Source of the DNA: Amborella trichopoda | Lineage: Eukaryota; Streptophyta; Magnoliopsida; Amborellales; Amborellaceae | Reading direction: 5' to 3' | NCBI RefSeq assembly: GCF_000471905.2 | Contig: NW_006499997.1 | Location: forward strand, 3,698,359-3,762,358 | Length of the DNA: 64,000 nucleotides | In this document: positions 11,500-23,000 of the stretch, in pieces | How positions within the stretch are numbered: the stretch's first letter is position 1 | Layout: every line of letters starts with the position of its first letter | Notes under the pieces: model-generated | The model's database searches: none | The model's input: only the letters and a program-made list of their open reading frames with translations | Told to the model about the DNA's origin: nothing | Position numbers and translations under genes: made by a program

Positions 11500-13060
11500 T
11501 CCCCAAACATGGGTGGATGATCAAAATTAACCATAATTGCTAAAAATTAAGATTAAATTGAATTAAAAGAAATTAGAAAATAGGGTGCAAAATAACAGAT
11601 TTGCATGTTCTTAACAATTCATGGAATTCCAGAACAGTCCTTGTGTTGCCCTAGAACTTGCATGATCTTGCATGGCTGATTTGGGGTCGTTATGATGCCC
11701 AATTGATCATAAGATGATTGTTTTCTTGTAAGGCTCGGCATAGCGATCGATTTGATACCAACTTCAAGTCATGGATCGTTCTTTTAGTACATGATCATGT
11801 GACTCGAAATTTGAATGGATCTTGAAACTACGGATCGATAGTGTACTTGTTCCTTGATGTTTTTTGGTGATTTCTTTGCTGAATTACATTGAGCATGGTG
11901 TTACAATCGCGAGGCAATAAATTGAGCATGCTGTTACAGTCGCTTCATGATCTTTGTGTGTAGAATCCGACCGTTCATCACGTATGGGGTTCAGGTCAGT
12001 GATAGAACGAGACCTTACGCACACAACGAAATTGGTCTCGTGACAATCAGGATAGCGAGCAGCATGATCTGGTCGCTCAAGCAAGGCATAACGCTGTTGA
12101 ATTTCTTGCACTTTCTTAATGGATCAGCAACTTCTCTCTAGTGTTTCTTCTCGCTCGGGTCATCACAAGGCGTGCCACATATCAAATCGCTTGTCTTGAC
12201 TAGACGAACATGCTCACCAAATTTGAATGTGATCCGCCTGTGGATGGGTGAGATATGAGCATCGAAATTCACTGATTGTGACTATCCTTTTCATGATGTG
12301 GAGTTGCAGGGTGGCCGCATCGGAATATCATGTGGCCCCTCCTGTTTTACTCTTTGACCTATAACATCTTCCTGAAGTGTCCATTCGGGCTGAAATTTGA
12401 TCCCTAGGGGTTGTCGACCATGTCGGATCCAATGGTGGTGATCCCATAATAGTTTGAGAAATAAAAAATGTAGATCTAGTTATAGAGGTTATTTCAGGGT
12501 GCTAGAGGCTGATTCTACCGGAACTGTTTCTCAGTCTGCATTGCCTTAGACATGTCGAAATGTGACGAAACTTGGCAGGAGACTTTTGAGAGACCTCATG
12601 AAGATCTTGGTCGATTCCAGGGCTATTTTGAGACTGTCAAAATTTCCATTATTTGCTAGGCTTTATTGAGCAGGGGCCCATGGTGATGAAAAATTCCTTC
12701 CAATAGCTTGCCCCATCGAATGTTTTGCTTTGAGAGAATAGAGAAGTGCAATCATTCAGGATGTTTTGAGGGATCTTGTTGAATTCCTCAACCTCAAGGG
12801 ACTACCAGGCTTTTTCTGAAGGCCAAATGCTATGAACCTTTGGTTGGCATCGTTCACTACTACACTAGGTTTACTTTTGATGCTCAGGGTATCTCTGTAG
12901 GTCCCATCCAGTGAGGTCTAGTTGGGGGCTTCTGAACCGTTTCGAAAGTTTGATCTCATGTAGGCTGGGGGTTTTGGCGAGATGTACCCTGAAGCCTATG
13001 GCAGGTTAGACCCTGGCTTCGTCAGTTTCTTAGCTTCGTGATGGTTCTTAGCATTTCTAG
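11500..13060 (-). repeat. Conserved non-repetitive core of the LTR (U3)
   Basis: This has no tandem structure and no ORF of note. It aligns in the same orientation with 52260-53720 and 28968-29930, and inverted with 45219-46600. Landmarks are AAACATGGGTGGATGATCAA, CGTGCCACATATC and GGTTAGACCCTGGCTTCGTC. It is the best part of the block for aligning copies. Confidence 0.75.
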
Positions 13061-13109
13061 AAGGATCTTTTGGTCATTTTCCTCACTTCAAAGGCTCTTG
13101 ATGTTGTTG

Positions 13110-13710
13110 AACTGGGGAGATCTTATGCGACTCACTCCGTGATGAGCCATGTTGAAACGTGGGAGAATCTTATGCGACTCTCACCCCCTGATGAGCCATG
13201 ATGGTTGGGAGATCTTATGCGGCTTTCACTCCCTATGAGCCATGTTGAAACGTTGGGGATCTTATGCAGCTCTTACCCCCTGATAACCATGATGGTTGGG
13301 AGATCTTATGCGGCTCTCACTCCCTATGAACCATGTTGAAACGTGGGGGATCTTATGTAGCTCTCACCCCTTAATGAGCTATGATGGTTGGGAGATCTTA
13401 TGTATCTCTCACTTCTTGATGAGTTATGTTGAAATGTGGGGGATCTTATGCGGCTCTCACCCCCTGATGAGCCATGATGGTTAGGAGATCTTATGCGGCT
13501 CTCACTCCTTAATGAGCCATGTTGAAATGTCGGGGATCTTATGTGGCTCTCATCCCTTGATGAACCATGATGGTTGGGAGATTTATGCTGCTCTCACTGC
13601 CTGATGAGCCAGGTTGAAACGTAGGGGTTATTATGCGACTCTCATCCCCTGATGAGCCATGATGGTTGGGAGATCTTATGCTACTCTCACTCTCTGATGA
13701 ACCATGTGGT
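13110..13710. repeat. 92-bp dimeric tandem array
   Basis: About 6.5 copies of a dimer. One half holds GTTGAAACGTGGGGGATCTT, the other GGTTGGGAGATCTTATGCGG, and both end in CCTGATGAGCCATG. The halves alternate regularly, which is a small higher-order repeat. Shorter arrays of the single unit occur at 29965-30145 and 53790-53970. Confidence 0.9.
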
Positions 13711-14164
13711 GCTGTGATCGGATGCTGGCTTTTAAGGATTTTAGGCAGACCTCATTAGTCAGGATTGTGACTGTTTCGAGATTGAATGTCGGCTGAGGCG
13801 GTGGTCGTGTGTCAGCCTGTCTTGTTGGTCCAAGCACCCTTTTGCTAGTTTTCACTTGAACAGGGGAAGTGGTGTCGTGAAGATGGTTTTCACCAATGTC
13901 TGCTATTTTTGGGCTCATTTACCCATGGCCTGCTGTCATGTCCACCCCTTTTCATCGGTTTTCACTCACGATGCCCTTTTGGGGTTCTCACCGTGCCTGG
14001 ATTTTGTTTTCCATGCAACTCTCTTACTCATGGTCATGTCCGTCATTTTTACTCATGGCGTTCCCTTGTCAGGTGTACACCATGCCCATTTTTTTATGTG
14101 AAGGCGTATTTAGAGTCTTTCCTTTGAGACCTGTGCGAAGCCTTTTAACGTCATGGGGCTAGAA

Positions 14165-15140
14165 CGTGTACTATAGTTTCGGGTCATACAACTGGATAGT
14201 GGTTATGCAACTAGGACCATGCAATTTAAGGTTGTGCAACTAGACCTTCGCTATAGTTTAAGGTCGTACAGTTTGGACCATGGCTGTGCAGTTTAAGGTC
14301 ATGCAACATGGACATGGTCGTATAGTTTTGAGTCACGAAACCAGGACTATGCAGTTTAAGGTCGTGCAACTAGAGCTTTGCTACAGTTTAAAGTTATATA
14401 GTTCGGACCATGCAGTTTAGGGTTGTGCATCTGGACCGAGGCTGTGTAGTTTATGGTCATGCATTATGGACCAGTGTGTGGGTTGTCATGTAGGTAAAGC
14501 TACATGGGGGATGGGTTGTGGATAGCAATCTGACTCCCTGAGGAAAGAGATAGTTAAGGCTATACACAAGTGAGGTTTAGATAGAGATGGTGGAACTCGA
14601 GGAGTGGCAGGCAAACGTGAGGTCACCAGGAATTAGGAGGTCCAGTGTGACCTCTTAGGGATAATGAGCAATGGCATGCATGTGACTCTACTGAAGATGA
14701 CAGGCCAGAGCATAGATGGACCTCATGAGGGTTGAGAGGATAAGAAGGGCCCTAAACTCCCTGGGGATTGTGGGTCGTAGTAAGACGTGACTCTCACTGG
14801 GATGTTGGTGTGAAACAAATCCATTAGAGTTTAAGGTCATCTTGTAGCTTAGAGTTTAAGCTCTCCAAAAAACCATGGCTATGCAGTTTAACGTCATGCC
14901 GTTAGGACCATGCAGTTTAAGGTCGTGCAACTAGACCTTCGCTACAGTTTAAGATCGTATAGTTTTGACCATGGCTGTGTAGTTTAAGGTCATGCAACAT
15001 GGACCGTGGTCATAAAATTTTGAGTCATGAGACCATGACGATGTAATTTAAGGTGGTGCAACTAGACATCCGCAATAGTTTATGGTCATATAGTTCAGAC
15101 CGTGCAGTTTAGGGTCGTGCATCTGGACCGTGGCATGGTG
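14165..15140. repeat. TTTAAGGTC minisatellite, interrupted
   Basis: Diverged units of about 31-35 bp around GTGCAGTTTAAGGTCATGCA and GACCATGGCTGTG lie at 14165-14480 and 14815-15140. They are separated by a non-repetitive spacer (14480-14815) that is shared with 31350-31690 and 55180-55540. Confidence 0.85.
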
Positions 15141-15319
15141 TGGGGGAATAGAGCCGTCACCAGAGGCTGGACTCCCCAAGGAGTGAGGCTGTGGTGCAGG
15201 GGATGAATTTTCAGAGAGTACAGGATGATGGTCCAGCTAAGAGTGCCATGGAGTGCATGTGGCACTAAGTGTCGGATGGCGCACACAGCATTAGGGCCCC
15301 TTGGTAAAGTGTAGAGCAA

Positions 15320-15480
15320 TGGCCCTTGGCCAAACGCGCGACGATAATTCTGTCGACGAGGTGTGCAGCGATGGCCCTTGATGAAGGCATGCGACGATGA
15401 CCCTTTGAAGAGGGCGCGCTATGATGGCCCTAAATGAAGGAGCGCAATGATGGCCCTCTGGGTGAAGGGCAAGGCAATAG
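15320..15480. repeat. GCGACGATGGCCC short tandem repeats
   Basis: About five diverged units of 27-33 bp with GCGACGATGGCCCTTGATGA. Related sequence occurs at 32380-32560 and 56880-57040. It has no coding value. Confidence 0.65.
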
Positions 15481-15591
15481 GCCTCTCGGGTCTCGGGCTA
15501 GACCAGCCTTGGCCTGGTCTTATTGCTGCTAAGAATTGGGGATTGGAGCATCATTTCATTTTTTTTTAGGGCAATTTATGACACTGCTGAG

Positions 15592-15620
15592 TATAAAAGG
15601 GGGAGAAACCCCACTGTACT
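15592..15620 (+). promoter_or_regulatory. Promoter-like cassette of opposite polarity at the U3 start
   Basis: TATAAAAGGGGGAGAAACCCC on the + strand, opposite to the sense direction of this LTR, with a small GGGG/CCCC inverted repeat. Equivalent positions read TTACAAAAAGGGGAGAAACC at 32664 and 57148. From here transcription would run out of the LTR start into the internal region, antisense to gag. In type 1 elements that is the direction of the PMD ORF. Functional inference only. Confidence 0.35.
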
Positions 15621-16079
15621 ATTTTATTGAAGGGTAAAACAATAGAAGGGTTTTTAGCGAGGGAGGGCCAAAGCTTTTGACGAAGGTTTTTCGACGAGAA
15701 CTTCTAGGCCCAAATTTGTAAAGACAAGTGTTTAGGAGCTTTTTTGGAGAGCTTCAGAAGGTCGCGAAGATTTGGTCCGTGATTGCGAACCTTTTTGGGA
15801 AGTTTCGAGTCTTTCTGAGCAATGAACAAGGCTTCTCGGGGACTTAGCAGGATTTGCAGAGGTGCCTTGCCTGGGTTTGAACACTTCTCCGGTTATTCTA
15901 CTGCTGAACGAATGATTGCAGCGAGTTCAGAGGGCTCTGTAGGTCCTCTGGTTATCAGAGGAGAAGAAGGGAGAACAACATTGGGCACACCGGGAATTGG
16001 ATAGAATTCCGGTGAGTTTGTGGTGAACTCGCTGAGGTGGGAAGAGCAGGGAGAAGAGAGATCCGCAGGGTCTTAGGGA

Positions 16080-16416
16080 AGCCTTCTTCGGATATGACTC
16101 AGGGAGAAATCATCTAACTGGGCCATGTAGGATTTGGCCGTGTCATGATAAGGCTTGACTGTGTCTTTTCTTATGTCATAAATCCCCTTAAGTTGCCGGA
16201 TGACCAGCTCAGAGTCACCGAAGATGTTCATGTGTTCCAAGTCTAGCTCTTGGCAGATTTCCAATTCGATTATGAGGGCTTGATACTTGGCTTCGTTGTG
16301 AGAAACACCTCTACAAGTGAGAAGGATAGAGGGATCATTCCGCCATCGGGAGTTAAGAACACAACTCCAGTGCCCCCTCTATCAGACTGGAATGCTCTGT
16401 CAAAGTAAATTTCCCA
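16080..16416 (-). pseudogene. Archaeal-like RNase H domain, partial
   Basis: Minus-strand reading starts PWEIYFDRAFQSDRGGTGVV, with the first catalytic Asp in YFD. After a frameshift near 16300 it continues with a region around DLEHMNIFGDSELVIRQLKG, which holds another catalytic Asp (GDSE). This second RNase H lies after the RT-linked RNase H and is the domain characteristic of Tat-lineage elements. The C-terminal end (DDFSLSHI) runs to about 16080, where the sequence changes to LTR. Integrase is absent here. Confidence 0.75.
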
Positions 16417-16900
16417 CGGTTGAATTTGTGCCGTACAAAATACTTCTTCATCTGGGAGGTCGCTCGATGGGGGGGATTCTGAAGGAATTGGGTGAGTTGC
16501 AAGGAAGTCTGCTAGGGCTTGACCTTCGACTGCCTTTTGTGGTACATACGTGATGTCGAACTCCATTAGCAATAATGCCCACTTGGCAAAACGTCCTGAT
16601 AAGCATGGCCGGGTCATAAGGAACTCGACCAGGTCCGCCTTAGAGATTAACTTGACCTCATGACCAAGCAAGTAATGGCAGAGCTTCTGACTGTAAAGAT
16701 CAAGGCTAGGCACATCTTCTCGATGGGAGGGTAATTTTTCTCGGCTCCTTGCATTCTGCAGCTGAGATAGTAGAGAACTGTCTCTTTCCCTCAATCATTG
16801 TTTTACGCTAGGAGTGCCTCGAGTGACTCATAAAGAGTAGTCACATACAAGATGAGAGGCCTTCCCAACATTGGTGTAGAGATAACTAGAGGATTCAATA
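16417..16900 (-). pseudogene. RNase H of the RT polypeptide, partial
   Basis: Readable stretches on the minus strand include QKLCHYLLGHEVKLISKADL, MTRPCLSGRFAKWALLLMEF and ITYVPQKAVEGQALADFLAT, the standard C-terminal part of the Ty3/gypsy RT-RNase H. There is a frameshift near 16790. It is continuous with RT to the right and the archaeal-like domain to the left. Confidence 0.8.
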
Positions 16901-17441
16901 AGTAATTTGATGTCATCGAGTGCATCTTGGCATGCCTCATCCCATATGAAGGGAGTGTCCTTCTTTAAGAGATGTGAAAAGGGCCTGCATCAGCCTGAAA
17001 GGTTCGAGATGAACCTTCGAATGTAGGCGAGCTGTCCTTGAAGAGACTGTAGTTCATGTACGGTTGCAGGCGATGGCATGTCTTAAATTGCCATGATTTT
17101 GACTCGCTCGATCTCTAGTCTTCGGTACCTCATGACGAACCCTAAGAACTTTCCTGAGCATACGTCGAAGGTGAATTTCAAGGGGTTCATCTTGAGTTGG
17201 TGAGACCGCAGTCATTTGAATATCATTTTGAGGTCTTGTATGTGGGTGTTCTTTGTTTCAGATTTCACCACTAGGTCATCCACATAGCACTCGACCTCCT
17301 TGTGGATCAAGTCCTAGAAGATGGTCGTCATGGCGTGCTACTATGTGGCACCGACATTCTTTAACCCGAAGGAATCACAGCGTAGCAACAGACGCCTCTT
17401 AGGGTCAAGAACACAGTGGCGTCCTCATCTTCTGGTGCCAT
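16901..17441 (-). pseudogene. Reverse transcriptase, truncated at its N-terminal side
   Basis: The catalytic YVDD is encoded at 17275-17286 on the minus strand, in the context ECYVDDLVVKSET. The following thumb/connection region can be read in pieces with frameshifts. At about 17441 the RT reading ends abruptly and a + strand gag spacer begins. The fingers domain, with the first catalytic Asp, is therefore missing. Confidence 0.8.
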
Positions 17442-18440
17442 CTTTGCTAGACTTCATCCCCGCCACGATCCTTTTTCCATCTTCGGCATGTTAACAAGAT
17501 GCCCCCGTCTCATCTGCCACTCAGAAAATGCCCGATGAGGGTGACGACGTTAAAAGAATTCCCCAATGGTCAGAGTAAGGGAAACACCTAAAAGATCACC
17601 TGCACCTGTCCAATCCTGGTGATGACATAAAAAGCTGCTCAGATCGGTCTGATGAGGGAAACGACATTAAAAATCCCCCACTTTCCAACCCTTCTCCACC
17701 TTCTTTTCCTACTCCTCATTCTCTTTTGTCTTCTGCAGATATGACATTGATGTGCCCAGACTTCGAGACTCTCGACCGGGAATTCGAATGAATCAATATA
17801 AGCAGGACGTAGCAAAAGTGATTGAGAAAGACTCTGGCATGGGTAGCAGGATTCTTAACAGTTGCTGATGCCTTGATAGCTAAAGCTAAGGCAGAGCCAC
17901 CTTCATCAAAGAAGCACAAGAAGTCAAAGCCACAGAAGCCCCAGTAGCCCCTTGAGCCTGACTTCGAGCAGAGATGAGAGAATCTAGAGGGCAAAGCTTC
18001 TATTCTCAAGGTGCTTGCCACATGGTGCAAATTTTAGGAGCAATACCCACCATGGGGTAGATAAATCTCAAATCAGGGAGGACGCTGCAGCCTCTACCGC
18101 AAAAGTCAGGCACCTTGAACTTCCTCAGTCCGCCACTACCCCCTAATCCAAAGACTAGTCTGCCTATCCTACAGCTCCCTGGGTTCCTTCCTAATCCCAA
18201 TACACCTATTCTCCAATTCCCGAAGACTCCTTTGATCCCAGGCACTTAGTCTCTCCCAAAGCCTCAAAGTTCCATCACTCAAACCAGGCCCGGTGTGCAA
18301 TTAAGCCAGCCAGTCAACCAAAATACCCAAACCTGCTCCTCAACCCAATATACCCACCAAACAAGTGGTAGGACCGGGAGCATAAGGCCTTGATCTGTGA
18401 TATGGCATCTATGAAAGCTTCCATCCCTTCTCAGTGTCTA
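17442..18440 (+). pseudogene. gag C-terminus and gag-protease spacer (element B)
   Basis: It reads LPSLLDFIP-like sequence, then acidic repeats (DEGDDVKRIPQ, GDDIKSCSDRSDEGNDIKNP) and MCPDFETLDREFE. A helical VAGFLTVADALIAKAKAEPP and the lysine-rich KKHKKSKPQK follow. It is homologous to 3790-4830 of element A. It is proline-rich toward the end. Stops occur in each frame. Confidence 0.65.
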
Positions 18441-18450
18441 CGATGCCCTC

Positions 18451-19179
18451 ATGCCTTCAAAGGATTACTGGATGGCTTTGGTTCAAGCTATCTCTGACCT
18501 AGAAGTGTACGAGACCAAAGTAGAACATATTGAGGTAGACTCGGCAATTCTGCAAGGATATATGCCAATCACCTGTTTAGAGGACGATCTGCAGCTTGGG
18601 GAAAAGTTTCATAATCGCCCTCTCTTTGTTGCTGGTGAATTGCATGCATGCCCCATCAACTGAATCATGTTAGATTGAGGTTAGATAGTCAACCTCATTC
18701 CAAGAAGGATCCTTACTCGATTAGGTTTGGGGTCTGAAGACCTTACCCTGACCCACATCACAGTTCAGGGGTTTAAACAATCAGGAGAGAAACTAGCTGG
18801 CACGATACGCCTTTGTTTTAAGTTTGGTGAGCTGAATGATTACGTCTAGTTTCATGTAATCGACACTGACATTTCTTACAATATTCTCCTCGATAGGCCA
18901 TGGCTCCATGATCAAGGGGTGGTTTCATCAACATTGCACCAATGTTTCAAGTATAATCGAGACAAGACACAACATACGGTCTATGCTGACAAAAGACCAT
19001 TCCCTGTGGCTGAAACTCACTATGCAAATGCAAAATACTACTTCACAGATCTGGTGTCACCTCAGAAGATGAGAGAAGAAGGTCACGAGTCTACAAGCAA
19101 GATTGTGTCCTTATCTCATGAAGATGTTGGGGATGTTGGGAGGATGTTAGTGAACATGTTCAAGGAAGAAGAATGGTAG
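18451..19179 (+). pseudogene. Retropepsin-like aspartic protease (element B)
   Basis: Collinear with the protease of element A: the N-terminal EVYETKVEHIEVD, EKFHNRPLFVAGELHACPIN, a damaged active-site stretch near 18660-18700 in which stops flank and follow the catalytic Asp, an intact THITVQGF segment, then SYNILLDRPW and LHDQ near 18870-18915. The final part (18919-19179) is open and ends MLVNMFKEEEW. Stops around the active site show that this copy cannot make protease. Confidence 0.8.
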
Positions 19180-19910
19180 GACAAAATTTTACCCTTAACT
19201 AGTCTTCATTCCAACATCCCAACTATCATCCCCCAAGAAACCTCTTCTTCATTAAAAAAAGAGTCCTTACCCTCTGCCCTCAGTTCTTAGCCACCTTGGC
19301 TAGACAATGAACCAGATGTCATTCCTGAGATAGAGCAAGTCATGGGGGTAGAATTACCAGCTCCAAGGGTCACCTATACTCTGAACCATCAGAAAGTCTT
19401 GCATATCCCCGTTGCACTCTTGAAAGACGAAGCAGCGCGTCAACCACCACAAAAACCCTTTCAAAATCCGATTGCTATAAGTTTAGAGGATGTTCTTCAG
19501 ATCGTTGTCCAACCAAAAGTCTTACTTTTCCTGACCTCTCAGGAGATAAGTTCGGAGAAGGGCAACTTCCTTCCCCTCAAGGGTAAGATCCTTTAGCAAA
19601 CTTGAGAATCGAAGTTCGTAGCGTCCAGAGCCAATTGGAGGTCATGCATATTACTTCAAAGCATCTCAAAGAGTTCATGACAAAGACTGAAAGCTATGAT
19701 GAGCTCGAAGTAAACGCGCCACTAATGGACGCTGAAGCCCCTCCTGACTGGACTATCCGTAATAATCAGGCTCACCAAATCATGAGGAGAATGAACTATG
19801 AACCTTTGGCCAATCAGACATTGAAAGGAGAAAAGGCAATGAACCCCTATTTTGAAGCTATCCAAGCCGCGACAGCTCGCCAAGGGGCAAAACAAGGCCT
19901 AAGGTATTAG
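19180..19910 (+). pseudogene. Protease-RT linker with conserved terminal stop (element B)
   Basis: Two open stretches, 19342-19596 (VALLKDEAARQPPQKPFQNP, AISLEDV) and 19602-19910, ending TARQGAKQGLRY and TAG. The last segment includes HQIMRRMNYEPLANQTLKGE, which resembles the linker before RT in Ogre/Tat proteins. The stop is at the same place as in element A, and no RT follows. Confidence 0.7.
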
Positions 19911-20081
19911 TCTCTTGGGATAATGAAAGTATCGAGAGCCATTCAAAAGAACCACATGAAGCGCAGTAAAAGTTAAGAGAGAATGAAACCGTCCTGTAAA
20001 GTCAGTAAAAAAGAGAAGCACTTTATTCATCAGCAAAAATTTTACAGGTGCTAAAGAAAAAAAAAGGGGAGAATGACATGC

Positions 20082-23000
20082 TCAGAAACGATCAATCCTC
20101 CTATTGATCTCAGCATTGTGTGCTTCAGGAAAAGTCTCAATGCCTTGAACACGTGCTTTTAGCTCCGCCATTGTTTGAGTCGCTTCTGTCATCACCACAG
20201 TTTTTGACTCAATTGGGCCATCGGGTTCGAACAAATATGTGACTAAAGAGGCCTCCAGGTCCTTCCTTTGAGCCATCTCCATCTCAAGGCCCATGAATTC
20301 TTCCTTCAGTATTCGCATTACCTCCTGAACTTCAATCATTCTCCTAAAGCTTCCTTGCGCCTCCTTCTTGAGGTCCTGCTGGCGGGCTAGCTATCAAGAC
20401 CTTCTTCTCAATACAAGCATCTGTCTTCCCTCAACTGCACAAGATTAACTCTTCTAAGGAGGCTACCCTTCTGGTTTCTTCCTCGCAATGCAGCACTCCC
20501 AACCGACAGTTCTCCAACTAGTTTAGAGTTGTATCAAAATGAGAAAGCATCTCTGGCACCACCCCGACTGCAGTAGTCTCAGCGAACTCCCTCAGCTTGG
20601 CAAAACCTTCTCTCAGTTCATTGAAAGGCAGCTTCCTCAAACCTTGACGGCCTACTCTAAGCATGTCTGCCATCATGTTGGAACCACCATCGCGGAAGAC
20701 ACCTCGACCTCAAGAATCGGGCTTGTTGAAGTGATAGCCATCTGAGCCACTAGTTCCACTGAAATGAGGGAAAAGCCTAGAGCTTCTTACCCATCAGGCT
20801 CATAGGCAGCCCCGGTCTCAATCTGCACAGGCTCTTCGAGGCCAGCCTCGCTGTCTTGACCCTCTCTTACGAGGACCTCCACTTTTGTCTCAACAGGCTG
20901 GAGAGGAACATGTTCCCTTTGATCTTCACTTTCCTGAACTGTCACCTCAGCATCACCAAGTTCAAGAAATGCCCCTTCTCTTTAGCCTTCGCCAGCTGAC
21001 TCACCCCTGCCAATAGCCTCCTCCACTTGGCCCTCTCTAACAGCCAGAACTTCGGCCACAAAGAGCGCGACCTCCTCATCTTCATGACTCGGGACCAGAG
21101 GAACAACAACCTCTTGGTGCTCGGGCACGTCGTCAACTCCAGGCTCTTCTTCTTGAGTTGCAGTCCCTACCTCGATATAGGCACTAAACCCCTCATGCGT
21201 GGAGGCCACATCGACATCTGAGTCCCTATCTAGAGCAGTTGCTTCGGGGCTTTCATTTTGCTCAGTCTCCATCTTAACCGCCTCTGACTCAAGAGCTGCC
21301 CCAGGACTCGAGGGCTCCTCCTTAAGATCCGGAGTCCCCTCCTGATCAGAGGCATTGCTAATAGGCTCAGAGCACTCAGAGTCTTCCGCCTCGGTTTCTG
21401 AACAAAAAAGAAAACATTTTAAGAAGCAGAAGATGGTTTAGAAAGCACAAAGGAAGATACTAGAAGAATTCTTAAAAGATCAGAAGAGGAAGAGCTACCT
21501 CCTGGTTTTGACACCACAGGGAGCTTTTTGCTCTTCCGCCTCTGAGTACGTCCACTACCTGAAGACGCTACACGGGTGTCTGCAGCAGGCGGGTTCTTTC
21601 TTTTCTTTCCCCTGCTGGAGTAGGAGCTGCTACCTCAGATCCACTCCTTTGAGGAGGCCCTCCAGCCAATTTGTTGTAAGGACCGCTCCCGATTAGGGTG
21701 TTTATGTCCTGTGGTGGGCGCTTCTTATAACCAGGGACCAGACGCCCCTCATCCCATTCAAAGATTGAGCTAAGATTGTCGAAGACACTCCCAGTCATCG
21801 TATTCATCACAAGGAACTTTGGCGAGGCCTCGTCAATTGTTATCTCATGTGGAAGCCCTAAACCCCGCCAGTTGGAGGGATAGTCCAAGACGAATACCTC
21901 ACCAAGAGCAGGAGCATCTGCCAGCCTCCTTTGCCGAGTGTCCTGGCGCCAGTTGCCATTCACTCCATTCCAAGGCTAGTGCTTCTCCCAATAGCACTTA
22001 CTGGTGATTCTCCACTAATTTGCATATGCCTTGGTTGTTTGGACACTTCTATCGAAGTGAAGTAGCACGTATTTGTTGGTCTTTGTCATTTCAAGACACA
22101 TGGACAAAGCAGTTCATATATATTTCGGCAGCCAACACTCCCGAAAAGTTCCAAGCTCCTCCGCCCTCCCCTTATACACCTTACTCTGGTGGTTCTAAAA
22201 GAATATCGAGAAGGGGAAGCTTTGGCCAAGCCCATGCTGATAGGCAAAGCAGTGGGGGAAATATCCCTCTAGCCGGGGACTGTATGGAGTCTGATAAGGT
22301 AAGACTCCCCCTCTGATTCTTAACATGAACATGAGTTCCTTAATCTTTGTTGGGGCACCGTCCAACTTCATCCCCAACTCATCGACAACTGCACGGTCGG
22401 TGAAGCTCTCGACTGGAAAAGGGACTCTCTTCATGTTCAAAGAATCATTTTCGAATAGACCCCTAGTTTCCCCGGGGGTATGGAAGATGGTCCTCTGGTT
22501 CGCTATCTCCATTAAGAAGGGCCACAACTTATTTCCTGAGCACTGATGCTTGACAGGTGTCACGAAAATAAGCCCCTAGCCACTCGTACACGTAATGCAT
22601 AGGGAATGGGGTTTTAAAGTCTCCAAGAAAAGCTTCTCCTCCTATGATGTCATTCCCTCCCTCCTTTCCCGTATAAGCCTTTCCACGAGCGATGGCCCCC
22701 AAGCCATGTATATGTTGCACATGACTGGTTGAGGAGGGGCATACTTATGCCCTCTGGCCAAGTCGCATGCCACATATATTACCCCTGGGCGAATGTCGTC
22801 CCCCCAGCCCGGAAGCACGAACTTGCACAAGAATAAGGCCAAGTAGGCGGCCAAAAAGACACGGTCATCATCAGCCTCGAGCTGATATATAGGAGGTGTC
22901 TCCTTTGCAACTGCCTATCCTTCCCCTTTAGAGTACCCTGACCTCCCTCAGAATAATCCCCGCAATAGAATTTCACCCAATCTCTAAAGGTGACCCTACC

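Larger units (their letters stand above)
10042..16079 (-). mobile_element. Long LTR, minus orientation (copy 1)
   Basis: About 6 kb, homologous along its length to 50938-58095 and, inverted, to 41607-48297. From left to right it holds the inner-end module (10042-10410), a GGCGATAGG-rich zone, a GA-rich zone (11260-11400), a TATA box on the minus strand (11487-11494), a conserved unique segment (11500-13060), a 92-bp dimer array (13110-13710), the ACTCATGG segment (13710-14160), minisatellite (14165-15140), a GCGACGATGGCCC array (15320-15480) and the opposite-polarity promoter-like cassette (15590-15660). There is no coding content. It is followed on the right by truncated minus-strand RNase H/RT, so it fits as that element's 3' LTR. 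Confidence 0.7.

Noticed and set aside
15822..16004. 60-codon + strand ORF downstream of the TATAAAAG cassette
   Set aside because: Equivalent frames in 32879-33076 and 57260-57595 differ in length and are shifted, so coding conservation is not supported.
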